This document shows, piece by piece, positions 1 through 6,545 of a DNA stretch of 13,426 nucleotides (position 1 is its first letter; every line of letters starts with the position of its first letter). Position numbers and translations under genes: made by a program. Under the pieces are notes generated by a model, which was given only the letters and a program-made list of their open reading frames with translations, searched no databases and was not told the DNA's origin. This DNA comes from Agrobacterium fabrum (GTDB taxonomy: Bacteria; Pseudomonadota; Alphaproteobacteria; Rhizobiales; Rhizobiaceae): assembly GCA_003241215.1 (NCBI GenBank), contig QFOL01000086.1, forward strand, positions 1 through 13,426, in the 5' to 3' direction.

Positions 1-2
1 TG

Positions 3-77
3 GTGATGCATCTGGCCTGGTCCACCGGCTTCTGGCTGGAACTCCTGAAATTCCGGGGAAGAAAGGCTGTCTCATGA
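3..77 (+). CDS. exoA: Succinoglycan glycosyltransferase ExoA, C-terminal end only (partial)
   Basis: Only the last 24 codons and the TGA stop (75-77) are inside the window; the gene continues off the left edge. The visible tail reads VMHLAWSTGFWLELLKF followed by a basic end (RGRKAVS), which looks like the end of a membrane-associated segment. The assignment rests mainly on position: in rhizobial succinoglycan clusters exoA lies directly upstream of exoM. ExoA adds the second sugar, the first glucose after the priming galactose, to the lipid-linked succinoglycan repeat unit at the inner membrane. Its stop overlaps the exoM start (ATGA, 74-77), which suggests translational coupling. The tail alone is too short to prove identity. 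Confidence 0.7.
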   Translation: MMHLAWSTGFWLELLKFRGRKAVS

Positions 78-1018
78 CCGACAACACCGTCACCCGCCCA
101 GATGATTCGAAAACCGTCGATATCGGCATCTGCACCTACAGACGCCCGGCACTTATCGCCACACTTCTGTCACTCTTCGAGCTCGACGTGCCGGAAGGCG
201 TGACAGTTCGGCTGATTGTCGCGGATAATGATGAGGAGCCGAGCGCCAGGGCAAGCGTCGATCGGCTGCGCGAAACCGCCCCCTTCGAGATCACCTATGT
301 TCATTGCCCGAAATCGAATATTTCGATTGCCCGCAATGCCTGCCTGTCGGAATGCCGGGCGGATTATCTGGCCTTCATCGATGATGACGAGACCGCCCCG
401 CCGCACTGGCTCTCCGCCCTTCTGGAAAAGGCCGATGAAACCGGTGCGGAAGCCGTCCTCGGCCCCGTAACGGCGGTTTACCGGGATAATGCGCCGGGCT
501 GGATGAAACGCGGCGATTTCCACTCGACCGTTCCGGTCTGGGTCAATGGCGAAATCATCACCGGCTATACCTGCAACACATTGCTCAAGATGGATGCGCC
601 CTCGGTGAAGGGCCGGCGTTTCGCGCTGGCGCTCGGCCAGAGCGGCGGTGAGGACACCCATTTCTTCTCGCATCTTCACGCCGCCGGCGGGCGTATCGTT
701 TTTGCGGAAGATGCCATGCTGTCCGAACCGGTGCCGGAAAATCGCGCAAGCTTCATGTGGCTTGCCAAACGCCGCTTCCGCTCCGGCCAGACCCACGGCC
801 GCGTGCTGGCGGACAGGAAACCCGGTATACGCCGCGTGGTGCAGGTGCTGAAGGCGGGATCGAAAGTGCTTTATTGCGCCGTCTTCGCCGCCTTGAACGG
901 TTTCAACGCCGTGCGCCGCAACCGTTATGCACTACGCGGTGCATTGCATATGGGCTCGATGAGCGGCGCCTTCGGCGTGCGTGAAATCCGCCAGTATGGC
1001 GCGGTGGAGGCGACCTGA
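74..1018 (+). CDS. exoM: Succinoglycan glycosyltransferase ExoM (GT2 family)
   Basis: A 314-residue GT2 (GT-A fold) glycosyltransferase. In the known pathway ExoM adds a glucose, the fourth sugar, to the lipid-linked succinoglycan intermediate on the cytoplasmic face of the inner membrane. The N-terminal Rossmann-like start (DIGICTYRRPALIATLLSL, about 16-35), the VADNDEE strand, the conserved SNISIARN segment and the DXD-type metal/nucleotide-sugar motif D103-D104-D105 (FIDDDE) are visible. The C-terminal half is basic with one hydrophobic stretch and may touch the membrane. The start at 74 has an AAAGG ribosome site at 62-66 and overlaps the exoA stop. The stop (1016-1018) shares one base with the exoO start. 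Family membership is seen directly; the specific acceptor is inferred from gene order. Confidence 0.88.
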   Translation: MTDNTVTRPDDSKTVDIGICTYRRPALIATLLSLFELDVPEGVTVRLIVADNDEEPSARASVDRLRETAPFEITYVHCPKSNISIARNACLSECRADYLAFIDDDETAPPHWLSALLEKADETGAEAVLGPVTAVYRDNAPGWMKRGDFHSTVPVWVNGEIITGYTCNTLLKMDAPSVKGRRFALALGQSGGEDTHFFSHLHAAGGRIVFAEDAMLSEPVPENRASFMWLAKRRFRSGQTHGRVLADRKPGIRRVVQVLKAGSKVLYCAVFAALNGFNAVRRNRYALRGALHMGSMSGAFGVREIRQYGAVEAT

Positions 1019-2013
1019 TGGAAAACCTCACAGCACCGCCCGATATCAGCTTCGTCATCGCCGCCTATAATGCCGCCGATACGATTGAAGCCGCCATTCA
1101 AAGCGCACTCGACCAGCAGGGTGTAACGCTGGAAGTGATCGTCGTCGACGACCGCTCCGCCGACGACACCATTGCGCTCGTGGAAGGTATCGCCATCATC
1201 GATCCGCGCGTCCGCCTGCTTGCTCTTGCCGAAAATCTCGGTCCGGGCGGTGCACGCAATGCCGGCATCGAAGCCGCGACGGGACGCTGGATCGCCGTGC
1301 TCGATTCCGACGATGTCATCCGCCCGGAGCGCTCCGCCTGCATGATGTGCCGGGCGGAAGCCGCCAATGCGGCGATTGCGGTTGATAATCTCGATGTCGT
1401 CTATACCGACGGCAGGCCGATGGAGACGATGTTTCCGGAAGAATTTCTGGAAGAACGGCCGGTTCTCACGCTTGAGGACTTCATTTCCTCCAACATTCTT
1501 TTCCGCGCCACCTTCAATTTCGGCTACATGAAACCGATGTTCCGGCGCGATTTCCTCAATAGCGAGGGACTGCGCTTCCGCGAGGATATCCGCATCGGCG
1601 AGGATTATATCCTGCTCGCCTCGGCGCTCGCCGCCGGCGGTCTCTGCGTCATCGAACCGAAGCCGGGTTATGTCTACAATATCCGCGAAGGCTCGATTTC
1701 GCGCGTGCTCGAGCTTCATCACGTCGAAGCGATGATGCGGGCGGACCAGGAATTCCTGAGCCATTACACTTTGCTGCCCGCCGCCATGGATGCGCAGCAG
1801 GCGAGAGCCCGCAGCCTGCGGCTGGCGCATAATTTTTTGACATTGGTGGAAAACATCAAGCGCCGCTCGGTACTGGGCGCCTTGAAGACCACGATAAGGG
1901 ATCCTGCCGTGCTTGGGCATTTAAGAATGCCCATTGCGGTGCGGCTGAGGAGGCTGCGGGACGCGATGTTTGCGCCCGCGGCGAATACAGGGGTGAAAAG
2001 ACAGATTTCGTGA
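1018..2013 (+). CDS. exoO: Succinoglycan glycosyltransferase ExoO (GT2 family)
   Basis: A 331-residue GT2 glycosyltransferase. ExoO is known to add the fifth sugar of the succinoglycan repeat, a glucose that begins the side chain by a beta-1,6 link. Features seen: the N-terminal [20 protein letters not shown] strand-helix, the nucleotide-binding VVDDRSADD (D44, D45), the [18 protein letters not shown] segment, and the DXD motif VLDSDD (D96, D98, D99). The [11 protein letters not shown] segment in the middle resembles the ED(Y/F) catalytic-base region of GT2 enzymes. A strong GGAGG site at 1006-1010, seven bases before the ATG, supports the start. TGATG overlap with exoM indicates coupling. 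The stop lies inside an inverted repeat and at the edge of a tandem repeat that fill the gap to exoN. The specific linkage is inferred from gene order. Confidence 0.88.
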   Translation: MENLTAPPDISFVIAAYNAADTIEAAIQSALDQQGVTLEVIVVDDRSADDTIALVEGIAIIDPRVRLLALAENLGPGGARNAGIEAATGRWIAVLDSDDVIRPERSACMMCRAEAANAAIAVDNLDVVYTDGRPMETMFPEEFLEERPVLTLEDFISSNILFRATFNFGYMKPMFRRDFLNSEGLRFREDIRIGEDYILLASALAAGGLCVIEPKPGYVYNIREGSISRVLELHHVEAMMRADQEFLSHYTLLPAAMDAQQARARSLRLAHNFLTLVENIKRRSVLGALKTTIRDPAVLGHLRMPIAVRLRRLRDAMFAPAANTGVKRQIS

Positions 2014-2045
2014 AATTTGCGCGTGGACGAAATCTGCGCGGGGAC
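2002..2045 (+). repeat. Inverted repeat plus 17-bp tandem repeat at the exoO-exoN junction
   Basis: CAGATTTCGT (2002-2011) and ACGAAATCTG (2027-2036) are a perfect 10-bp inverted repeat separated by 15 bases, overlapping the exoO stop codon. The same stretch is also a tandem duplication: GAAATTTGCGCGTGGAC (2012-2028) and GAAATCTGCGCGGGGAC (2029-2045) match at 15 of 17 positions, and a GGGGAC echo follows at 2047-2052. In RNA the inverted repeat could form a stem; no T-run follows, so it is not an ordinary terminator. Function is unknown. Confidence 0.7.
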
Positions 2046-2068
2046 TGGGGACAGATCAAACCTTGATG

Positions 2069-2074
2069 AAGGAG
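2069..2074 (+). promoter_or_regulatory. Ribosome binding site that fixes the exoN start
   Basis: AAGGAG lies six bases upstream of the ATG at 2081. The same frame has an earlier TTG (2063) and ATG (2066), but both precede this site and have no good Shine-Dalgarno sequence of their own, so translation most likely begins at 2081. Confidence 0.75.
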
Positions 2075-2080
2075 AACGCG

Positions 2081-2986
2081 ATGGACCTGAACAAAACTGT
2101 CAGAAAAGCCGTCATTCCCGTAGCTGGCAACGGCACACGGTTTTTGCCCGCCACCAAGGCAATGCCGAAGGAAATGCTGACGATCGTGGATCGTCCGGTC
2201 GTGCAATATGCCGTTGACGAAGCCATGCAGGCCGGCATCGAGCACATTATTTTCGTGACGAGCCGCAACAAGACCGCCATCGAAGACTATTTCGACAGCG
2301 CGCCGGAACTCATCAATACGCTCACCCGCTCCGGCAAGACCGTGCAGGTATTGCAGCTTGAAAAGATGCTGCCGGTTGCCGGCACCGTCAGCTATACGCG
2401 CCAGCAGGTGCCGCTCGGTCTCGGCCACGCCGTCTGGTGCGCGCGCGAACTGGTGGGCAAGGAGCCTTTCGCCCTGCTTCTGCCTGACATGGTTTCCTAT
2501 GGCGCACGCGGCTGCATCGCTGGCCTGATGGAGCTCTATGACGAAGTCGGCGGCAATATTCTCGGCGTCGAGGAATGCCTGCCGGAAGAAGTGTCATCTT
2601 ATGGCGTCGTCGGCGTCGGCCAGAAGGTCAATCATGGTTTCGCCGTCACCGAAATGGTCGAAAAGCCGGAACCTTCCAAGGCGCCTTCGAATTATTACCT
2701 GAATGGCCGTTACATCCTGCAGCCGGAAATCTTCGATATTCTCGCCAAACAGGAACGCGGCGCGGGCAATGAAATCCAGCTGACCGACGGCATGAAGCGG
2801 CTTGCCGAAAAGCAGTCCTTCCATGCGCAGAAATATAGCGGTCGCACTTTCGACTGCGGCAGCAAGCAGGGCTTCATCGCCGCCAACGTCGCCTTCTCGC
2901 TGATGCGCGCCGATATGGAAGCCCAGGTTCTCGCTTCGGTGAAGGAACTGGTGGCGAACCACGAAAGCCGCGTCCAGGCGGCCTGA
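2081..2986 (+). CDS. exoN: UTP-glucose-1-phosphate uridylyltransferase (ExoN)
   Basis: A 301-residue cytoplasmic nucleotidyltransferase of the GalU/ExoN type. It makes UDP-glucose from UTP and glucose-1-phosphate, the donor for the glucosyl residues of succinoglycan. The family signature is complete near the N terminus: [18 protein letters not shown], with G16, G18, T19, R20 and K26 of the nucleotide/metal site. It is followed by [17 protein letters not shown], the EKPEP segment near residue 196, a GNEIQLTD motif and FDCGSKQGF near the C terminus, all typical of GalU. The ATG at 2081 is chosen for its AAGGAG site; upstream TTG/ATG codons at 2063/2066 would add six or five residues. It lies 67 bp after exoO and 108 bp before exoP, in the usual exo order. 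The organism may also carry a housekeeping galU elsewhere; this copy is assigned to the exo operon by context. Confidence 0.92.
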   Translation: MDLNKTVRKAVIPVAGNGTRFLPATKAMPKEMLTIVDRPVVQYAVDEAMQAGIEHIIFVTSRNKTAIEDYFDSAPELINTLTRSGKTVQVLQLEKMLPVAGTVSYTRQQVPLGLGHAVWCARELVGKEPFALLLPDMVSYGARGCIAGLMELYDEVGGNILGVEECLPEEVSSYGVVGVGQKVNHGFAVTEMVEKPEPSKAPSNYYLNGRYILQPEIFDILAKQERGAGNEIQLTDGMKRLAEKQSFHAQKYSGRTFDCGSKQGFIAANVAFSLMRADMEAQVLASVKELVANHESRVQAA

Positions 2987-2994
2987 CTTTAATC

Positions 2995-3020
2995 GCGCCG
3001 CCGGGGGAGGCGGCCGGCGC
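2995..3020 (+). repeat. GC-rich hairpin after exoN
   Basis: GCGCCG (2995-3000) can pair with CGGCGC (3015-3020), or alternatively GCCGCC (2997-3002) with GGCGGC (3009-3014) around a six-base loop. It lies nine bases after the exoN stop. No T-run follows, so it is not a classical terminator. It may be a transcript-stabilising or pausing structure. Confidence 0.45.
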
Positions 3021-3034
3021 ACCAATAACGGGAG

Positions 3035-3066
3035 GCGGGAAGGCGAGCATTTGTTCGGCTTCCCGC
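3035..3066 (+). repeat. Long imperfect hairpin in the exoN-exoP spacer
   Basis: GCGGGAAG (3035-3042) pairs with CTTCCCGC (3059-3066). After one G-G mismatch, CGAGCA (3044-3049) pairs with TGTTCG (3052-3057), including one G-U pair, giving about 14 pairs around a tiny loop. The following bases are GTACCATTTT, so the T-run is displaced and weak. It may act as a leaky terminator or mRNA processing signal that sets the exoP level apart from the genes before it; this is inference. Confidence 0.5.
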
Positions 3067-3094
3067 GTACCATTTTAATTCACAAGGTAGGTCC

Positions 3095-5443
3095 ATGCAC
3101 CACAAGACCTTTAAATCCAATATCGGTTTTCCGGAGTCCGGCAAGGATTCCGACACGTTCATCGACCTCGACCGCCTGTGGGCCGCCGTGGTGCGTCGCG
3201 CCAATGTCATTGCCGCTTCGGTCATCGCCGCCGTGGTTCTGGCCGGCCTTTATCTGGTGCTTGCGACCCCCGTTTACACCGCGATGACGCAGGTGCTCCT
3301 GGATGAAAGCCTTTCCCGTTATGCGGAAGAGGAATCGCCGGTGCCCGCCGCGCAGATCGTCGACAACCGCATCGCCAGCGCCGTGGAAATTTTAAAATCC
3401 AAGGAAATGGCGCTGACGGTGGTCGACAAGGCCAGGCTTGATGAGAACGACATCATCGTCAATCCGCCGATGTCGCCGGTCGAACTCGCCAAATCCTCCG
3501 TGCGCGGCATTCTCGATCTCGTTCTGCCGGGCGATCCGCCGGCTTCCGAAGCCGCAATCCGCGCCGGACGCCGCGAAAAGGCCGCCGCCGTTCTGCAGCA
3601 GTCGCTAACGGTGGAACGTGTCGGGCGCAGCTCGGTCATCGCCATCTCCACCCGCTCGACCGACCGGCAGCTTGCCGCGCAGATCGCCAAGACCTATGCG
3701 CAGGCCTACCTTACCGAACAGCTGAACGCCAATTTCGACGCCAGCGAGCGCGCCTCGGTATGGTTGCAGGAACGCATGACGGACCTTAACCAGCGCGCCC
3801 AGGCGGCTGAACTGGCGGTGCAGAAATTCAAGTCGGACAACAACATCGTCTCCTCGCGCGGCGAGCTGATGTCCGAAGGCCAGCTTGCCGATCTCAACGG
3901 CCAGCTGATCGCCGCGCAGGCCGATGCCGCGACGGCCTCGGCCCGTTACAACCAGTATAAATCGATCATCGACCGGGGGCCGGATGCGGCCGTGGACAAT
4001 GCCGTCGTTTCCGCCCGCGACACCGATAATTCGGTCATTCAGGATCTGCGCAAACGCTACATCACCATTTCCGACCGGCAGCAGGGCATCGTCCAGCAAT
4101 TCGGCGCCGATCACCCGCAGGCGGTTGCGCTGGACGCCGAGAAGAAAGAGGTTTCGCGGCAGATCTATCAGGAACTGCAGCAGCTGACCGGCAGCCTGAA
4201 AAACGAATACGACGTCACAAATTCCCGCGTGCAGTCGCTGCGCGACAATATCGACCGGGTGGCAGGCCGCAATTCCGAGGCCAACATCACCATGGTCCAG
4301 CTGCGCGAACTCGAGCAGCGGGCAACGGCGCTGCGCACCCTCTACCAGTCCTATCTCGGCCGCTTCGAGGAAGCCTCCCAGAAGCAGTCGCTGCCCATCG
4401 CCAAGGCGCGCATCATCTCCGAAGCGGGCCTGCCGACATCGCCTTCCAGCCCGAAAAAGACCATGACCATGGCGCTTTCGGTCGTTCTCGGCCTGATGCT
4501 TGGCGGCGGTATCGCAGCGCTTCTCGAATTCCGGGATCGCTTCTTCCACACCGGCAATGACGTGCGTGACAATCTGCGCATGCGTTTTCTCGGTTACCTG
4601 CCCTTCATCGGTGAAAGGGGCGTGGAAAACGCCAAGGCGGGCAACAGCGCCGCCACCCCCGGCGGCGAGAACGCGACGCTTGACGAAAGCGGGCAGGTCT
4701 CGTTCCAGAAAATGCTGCGCCTTGCCGTCGACAGTCCGCGCTCGAGCTTTGCGGAAACGCTGCGCAACGTGAAACTGACGGCGGATGTCGTCATTCAGGA
4801 ACGCCAGTGCCGGGTCATCGGCGTCATTTCCTGCCTGCCGAACGAAGGCAAATCGGTCGTGGCGCTCAATCTCGCCGGGCTGATCGCCTCCACCGGCAAG
4901 CGCACGCTGGTGGTGGATGCGGATATCCGCAATCCCGGCCTCAGCCGCATGCTGACGACACGGCAATCCGCCGGCCTTGTCGAAGTGGTGCTCGACGAAG
5001 TTCCGTGGACGCAAGCGGTGAAGGTCGATACGCGCACGAAAATGGGCATCCTGCCGGTTTCCACCAGCAACCAGTTCGCCCATTCGAGCGAGCTGCTCTC
5101 CTCCTCCGGCATGCGCAAATTCATCGACTCCGCTCGCGAGGCCTGCGATTACATCATCGTCGACCTTGCACCCGTGGTTCCCGTCATCGACGCGAAGGCC
5201 TTTGCGCCGCAGGTGGACGGTTTCGTCTTCGTCACCGAATGGGGCAAGACGCCGATCCAGATGGTGCAGAACCTGATGGCCAACGAACCGCAGATCGCCA
5301 ACAAGACGCTCGGCATCGTGCTGAACAAGACCGACATGACGGAACTGCAGCGTTATGCCGGCCCCGGCGGTTCGGAACATTATCACGAGAAATTCTCGGC
5401 CTATTACGGCGATGCGAAGCCGCCGGTAAAGGAAGATGCGTAA
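3095..5443 (+). CDS. exoP: Succinoglycan chain-length regulator and tyrosine autokinase ExoP (Wzz/BY-kinase)
   Basis: A 782-residue inner-membrane polysaccharide co-polymerase fused to a cytoplasmic bacterial tyrosine kinase. With the Wzx/Wzy-type proteins ExoT and ExoQ, ExoP-type proteins govern polymerisation, chain length and export of succinoglycan. In order: short cytoplasmic N terminus, transmembrane segment about 37-57, a long periplasmic Wzz region with Gln/Glu-rich helices (about 200-430), the proline motif PTSPSSPKK at 447-455, and a second transmembrane segment about 458-480. The kinase has Walker A LPNEGKS (K586), Walker A' VVDADIR (D608, D610), Walker B YIIVDLAP (D690), and a C-terminal tyrosine cluster Y754, Y763, Y770, Y771, the expected autophosphorylation sites. 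All key residues are present. The start has an AAGG site at 3084-3087. A Rho-independent terminator follows nine bases after the stop, making this the last gene of the cluster. Confidence 0.93.
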   Translation: MHHKTFKSNIGFPESGKDSDTFIDLDRLWAAVVRRANVIAASVIAAVVLAGLYLVLATPVYTAMTQVLLDESLSRYAEEESPVPAAQIVDNRIASAVEILKSKEMALTVVDKARLDENDIIVNPPMSPVELAKSSVRGILDLVLPGDPPASEAAIRAGRREKAAAVLQQSLTVERVGRSSVIAISTRSTDRQLAAQIAKTYAQAYLTEQLNANFDASERASVWLQERMTDLNQRAQAAELAVQKFKSDNNIVSSRGELMSEGQLADLNGQLIAAQADAATASARYNQYKSIIDRGPDAAVDNAVVSARDTDNSVIQDLRKRYITISDRQQGIVQQFGADHPQAVALDAEKKEVSRQIYQELQQLTGSLKNEYDVTNSRVQSLRDNIDRVAGRNSEANITMVQLRELEQRATALRTLYQSYLGRFEEASQKQSLPIAKARIISEAGLPTSPSSPKKTMTMALSVVLGLMLGGGIAALLEFRDRFFHTGNDVRDNLRMRFLGYLPFIGERGVENAKAGNSAATPGGENATLDESGQVSFQKMLRLAVDSPRSSFAETLRNVKLTADVVIQERQCRVIGVISCLPNEGKSVVALNLAGLIASTGKRTLVVDADIRNPGLSRMLTTRQSAGLVEVVLDEVPWTQAVKVDTRTKMGILPVSTSNQFAHSSELLSSSGMRKFIDSAREACDYIIVDLAPVVPVIDAKAFAPQVDGFVFVTEWGKTPIQMVQNLMANEPQIANKTLGIVLNKTDMTELQRYAGPGGSEHYHEKFSAYYGDAKPPVKEDA

Positions 5444-5451
5444 TGATGAAG

Positions 5452-5476
5452 CGGCCCGGTGAAACCGGGCCGTTTT
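5452..5476 (+). terminator. Rho-independent terminator after exoP
   Basis: CGGCCCGG (5452-5459) and CCGGGCCG (5465-5472) form a perfect eight-pair GC stem around TGAAA, followed immediately by TTTTATT. It lies nine bases after the exoP TAA and marks the end of the exo transcription unit. Confidence 0.92.
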
Positions 5477-5524
5477 ATTCTGCCGAAGATTAAGACGGCA
5501 GGCCTCTGGCATTGCCCCCTGAAA

Positions 5525-5552
5525 TTGCGCATTGATGGCGTGAAGCTAAAAT
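5525..5552 (+). promoter_or_regulatory. Possible promoter of the 2-hydroxyacid dehydrogenase gene
   Basis: TTGCGC (5525-5530) and TAAAAT (5547-5552) are spaced 16 bp apart, resembling housekeeping-sigma -35/-10 boxes between the exoP terminator and the next gene. The implied leader would be only about 13 bases, so the ribosome site (AGGA, 5560-5563) would lie near the transcript 5' end. The match is modest and not verified. Confidence 0.3.
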
Positions 5553-5571
5553 CGCAAGCAGGATCAGTCCC

Positions 5572-6516
5572 ATGCCATCACCCATCGCCTTTGTTTCACG
5601 GATGAATGCGGAAACGGAAGCCGTCTGGAAACAGGCGCTGCGCGCCGCCATGCCGCAGGAGGACATTCTCTCCTTTTCCGAATTGACGGACGAGCAGCGA
5701 CAGGCGGTGGATTTCGCCATCGTCGCCAATCCCGATCCGGCCGATATTGCGGCACTTCCGGGCCTCAAATGGATCCACAGCCTGTGGGCGGGTGTCGAGC
5801 GGCTGGTGCTGGAACTGGGCGACAAGGCTCCCCCCATCGTCCGGCTGAAGGACCCTGAGCTTTCCCGCGTCATGGCCGAAGCCGTGCTGGCATGGACCTA
5901 TTATCTGCAGCGCGACATGCCCGCCTATCGCGAAAACCAAAAAAAGGCGCTCTGGCAGGAGCTGGACTACCGCCATCCGGCCGAGATGACCATCGGCCTC
6001 CTCGGCCTCGGGGCGCTCGGCACGGCTGCGGCGGAGCGCCTCACCCATGCCGGTTTCAACGTTGCAGGCTGGAGCCGTTCGGCCAAGGCGATAAACGGCG
6101 TGGAACCACTGACCGGCGATAACGGGCTGCAGGCATTGCTGGAAAAGAGCGACATTCTCGTCTGCCTCGTGCCGCTTACCGATGCGACGCGCGGTCTTCT
6201 TGATGCCGCCCGTCTCGCCGCAATGAAACAGGGCGCGGCGCTCATCAATTTCGCCCGCGGCGCTGTCATCGTCGCCGACGATCTGATCGCGGCGCTTGAT
6301 TCCGGCAGGCTTTCGCACGCCGTTCTCGATGTCTTCGAGCAGGAGCCGTTGCCCGCCGCTTCCGCCTTCTGGCAACACCCCAAAGTTACGGTCCTGCCGC
6401 ATATTTCCGCGCCGACAAGCCGGGAAAGTTCGGCCCGGATCGTCGCCGGCAATGTTCGCACATGGCGGGAAACGGGCGGGCTGCCGGAGACGGTCGACAT
6501 GGCCCGCGGTTACTGA
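5572..6516 (+). CDS. ghrA: Glyoxylate/hydroxypyruvate reductase A-like D-2-hydroxyacid dehydrogenase
   Basis: A 314-residue cytoplasmic enzyme of the D-isomer-specific 2-hydroxyacid dehydrogenase family, GhrA branch. GhrA enzymes reduce glyoxylate and hydroxypyruvate with NAD(P)H. The dinucleotide fold is clear (IGLLGLGALG, G145-x-G147-x-x-G150), and the catalytic triad is complete: R229 (NFARGAV), E258 (DVFEQEPLP) and H277 (LPHISAP). The segment W-Q-H-P before the histidine and the C-terminal end VDMARGY match what I recall of E. coli GhrA, whose length is also very close. The start at 5572 has an AGGA site eight bases upstream. It stands alone between the exo terminator and a convergent kinase gene, so it is probably monocistronic. 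The symbol is given at family level; the true substrate could be another 2-keto acid. Confidence 0.85.
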   Translation: MPSPIAFVSRMNAETEAVWKQALRAAMPQEDILSFSELTDEQRQAVDFAIVANPDPADIAALPGLKWIHSLWAGVERLVLELGDKAPPIVRLKDPELSRVMAEAVLAWTYYLQRDMPAYRENQKKALWQELDYRHPAEMTIGLLGLGALGTAAAERLTHAGFNVAGWSRSAKAINGVEPLTGDNGLQALLEKSDILVCLVPLTDATRGLLDAARLAAMKQGAALINFARGAVIVADDLIAALDSGRLSHAVLDVFEQEPLPAASAFWQHPKVTVLPHISAPTSRESSARIVAGNVRTWRETGGLPETVDMARGY

Positions 6517-6526
6517 ACGGCGGCAA

Positions 6527-6545
6527 GGCGGCCTATTCGGCCGCC
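6527..6545. terminator. Hairpin between convergent genes (possible weak terminator)
   Basis: GGCGGCC (6527-6533) and GGCCGCC (6539-6545) form a perfect seven-pair stem around TATTC. It overlaps the last codons and stop of the kinase gene and follows the dehydrogenase stop by 10 bases. Neither strand has a T-run after it, so termination here would be weak or factor-dependent. Confidence 0.4.

Noticed and set aside
925..1920. A 331-codon minus-strand frame across exoM/exoO
   Set aside because: Antisense shadow of two clear glycosyltransferase genes that overlap in translationally coupled fashion.
4838..4858. Possible defective Walker A in ExoP (PNEGKS instead of PGEGKS)
   Set aside because: The catalytic G-K-S and Walker A'/B residues are intact, and a non-Gly residue at this place is tolerated in related kinases, so I do not call it a lesion.
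3605..5512. A 635-codon open frame on the minus strand opposite exoP
   Set aside because: It runs antisense to an intact exoP with all expected motifs, has no recognisable domain, and is the kind of long shadow frame that high GC at third positions produces.
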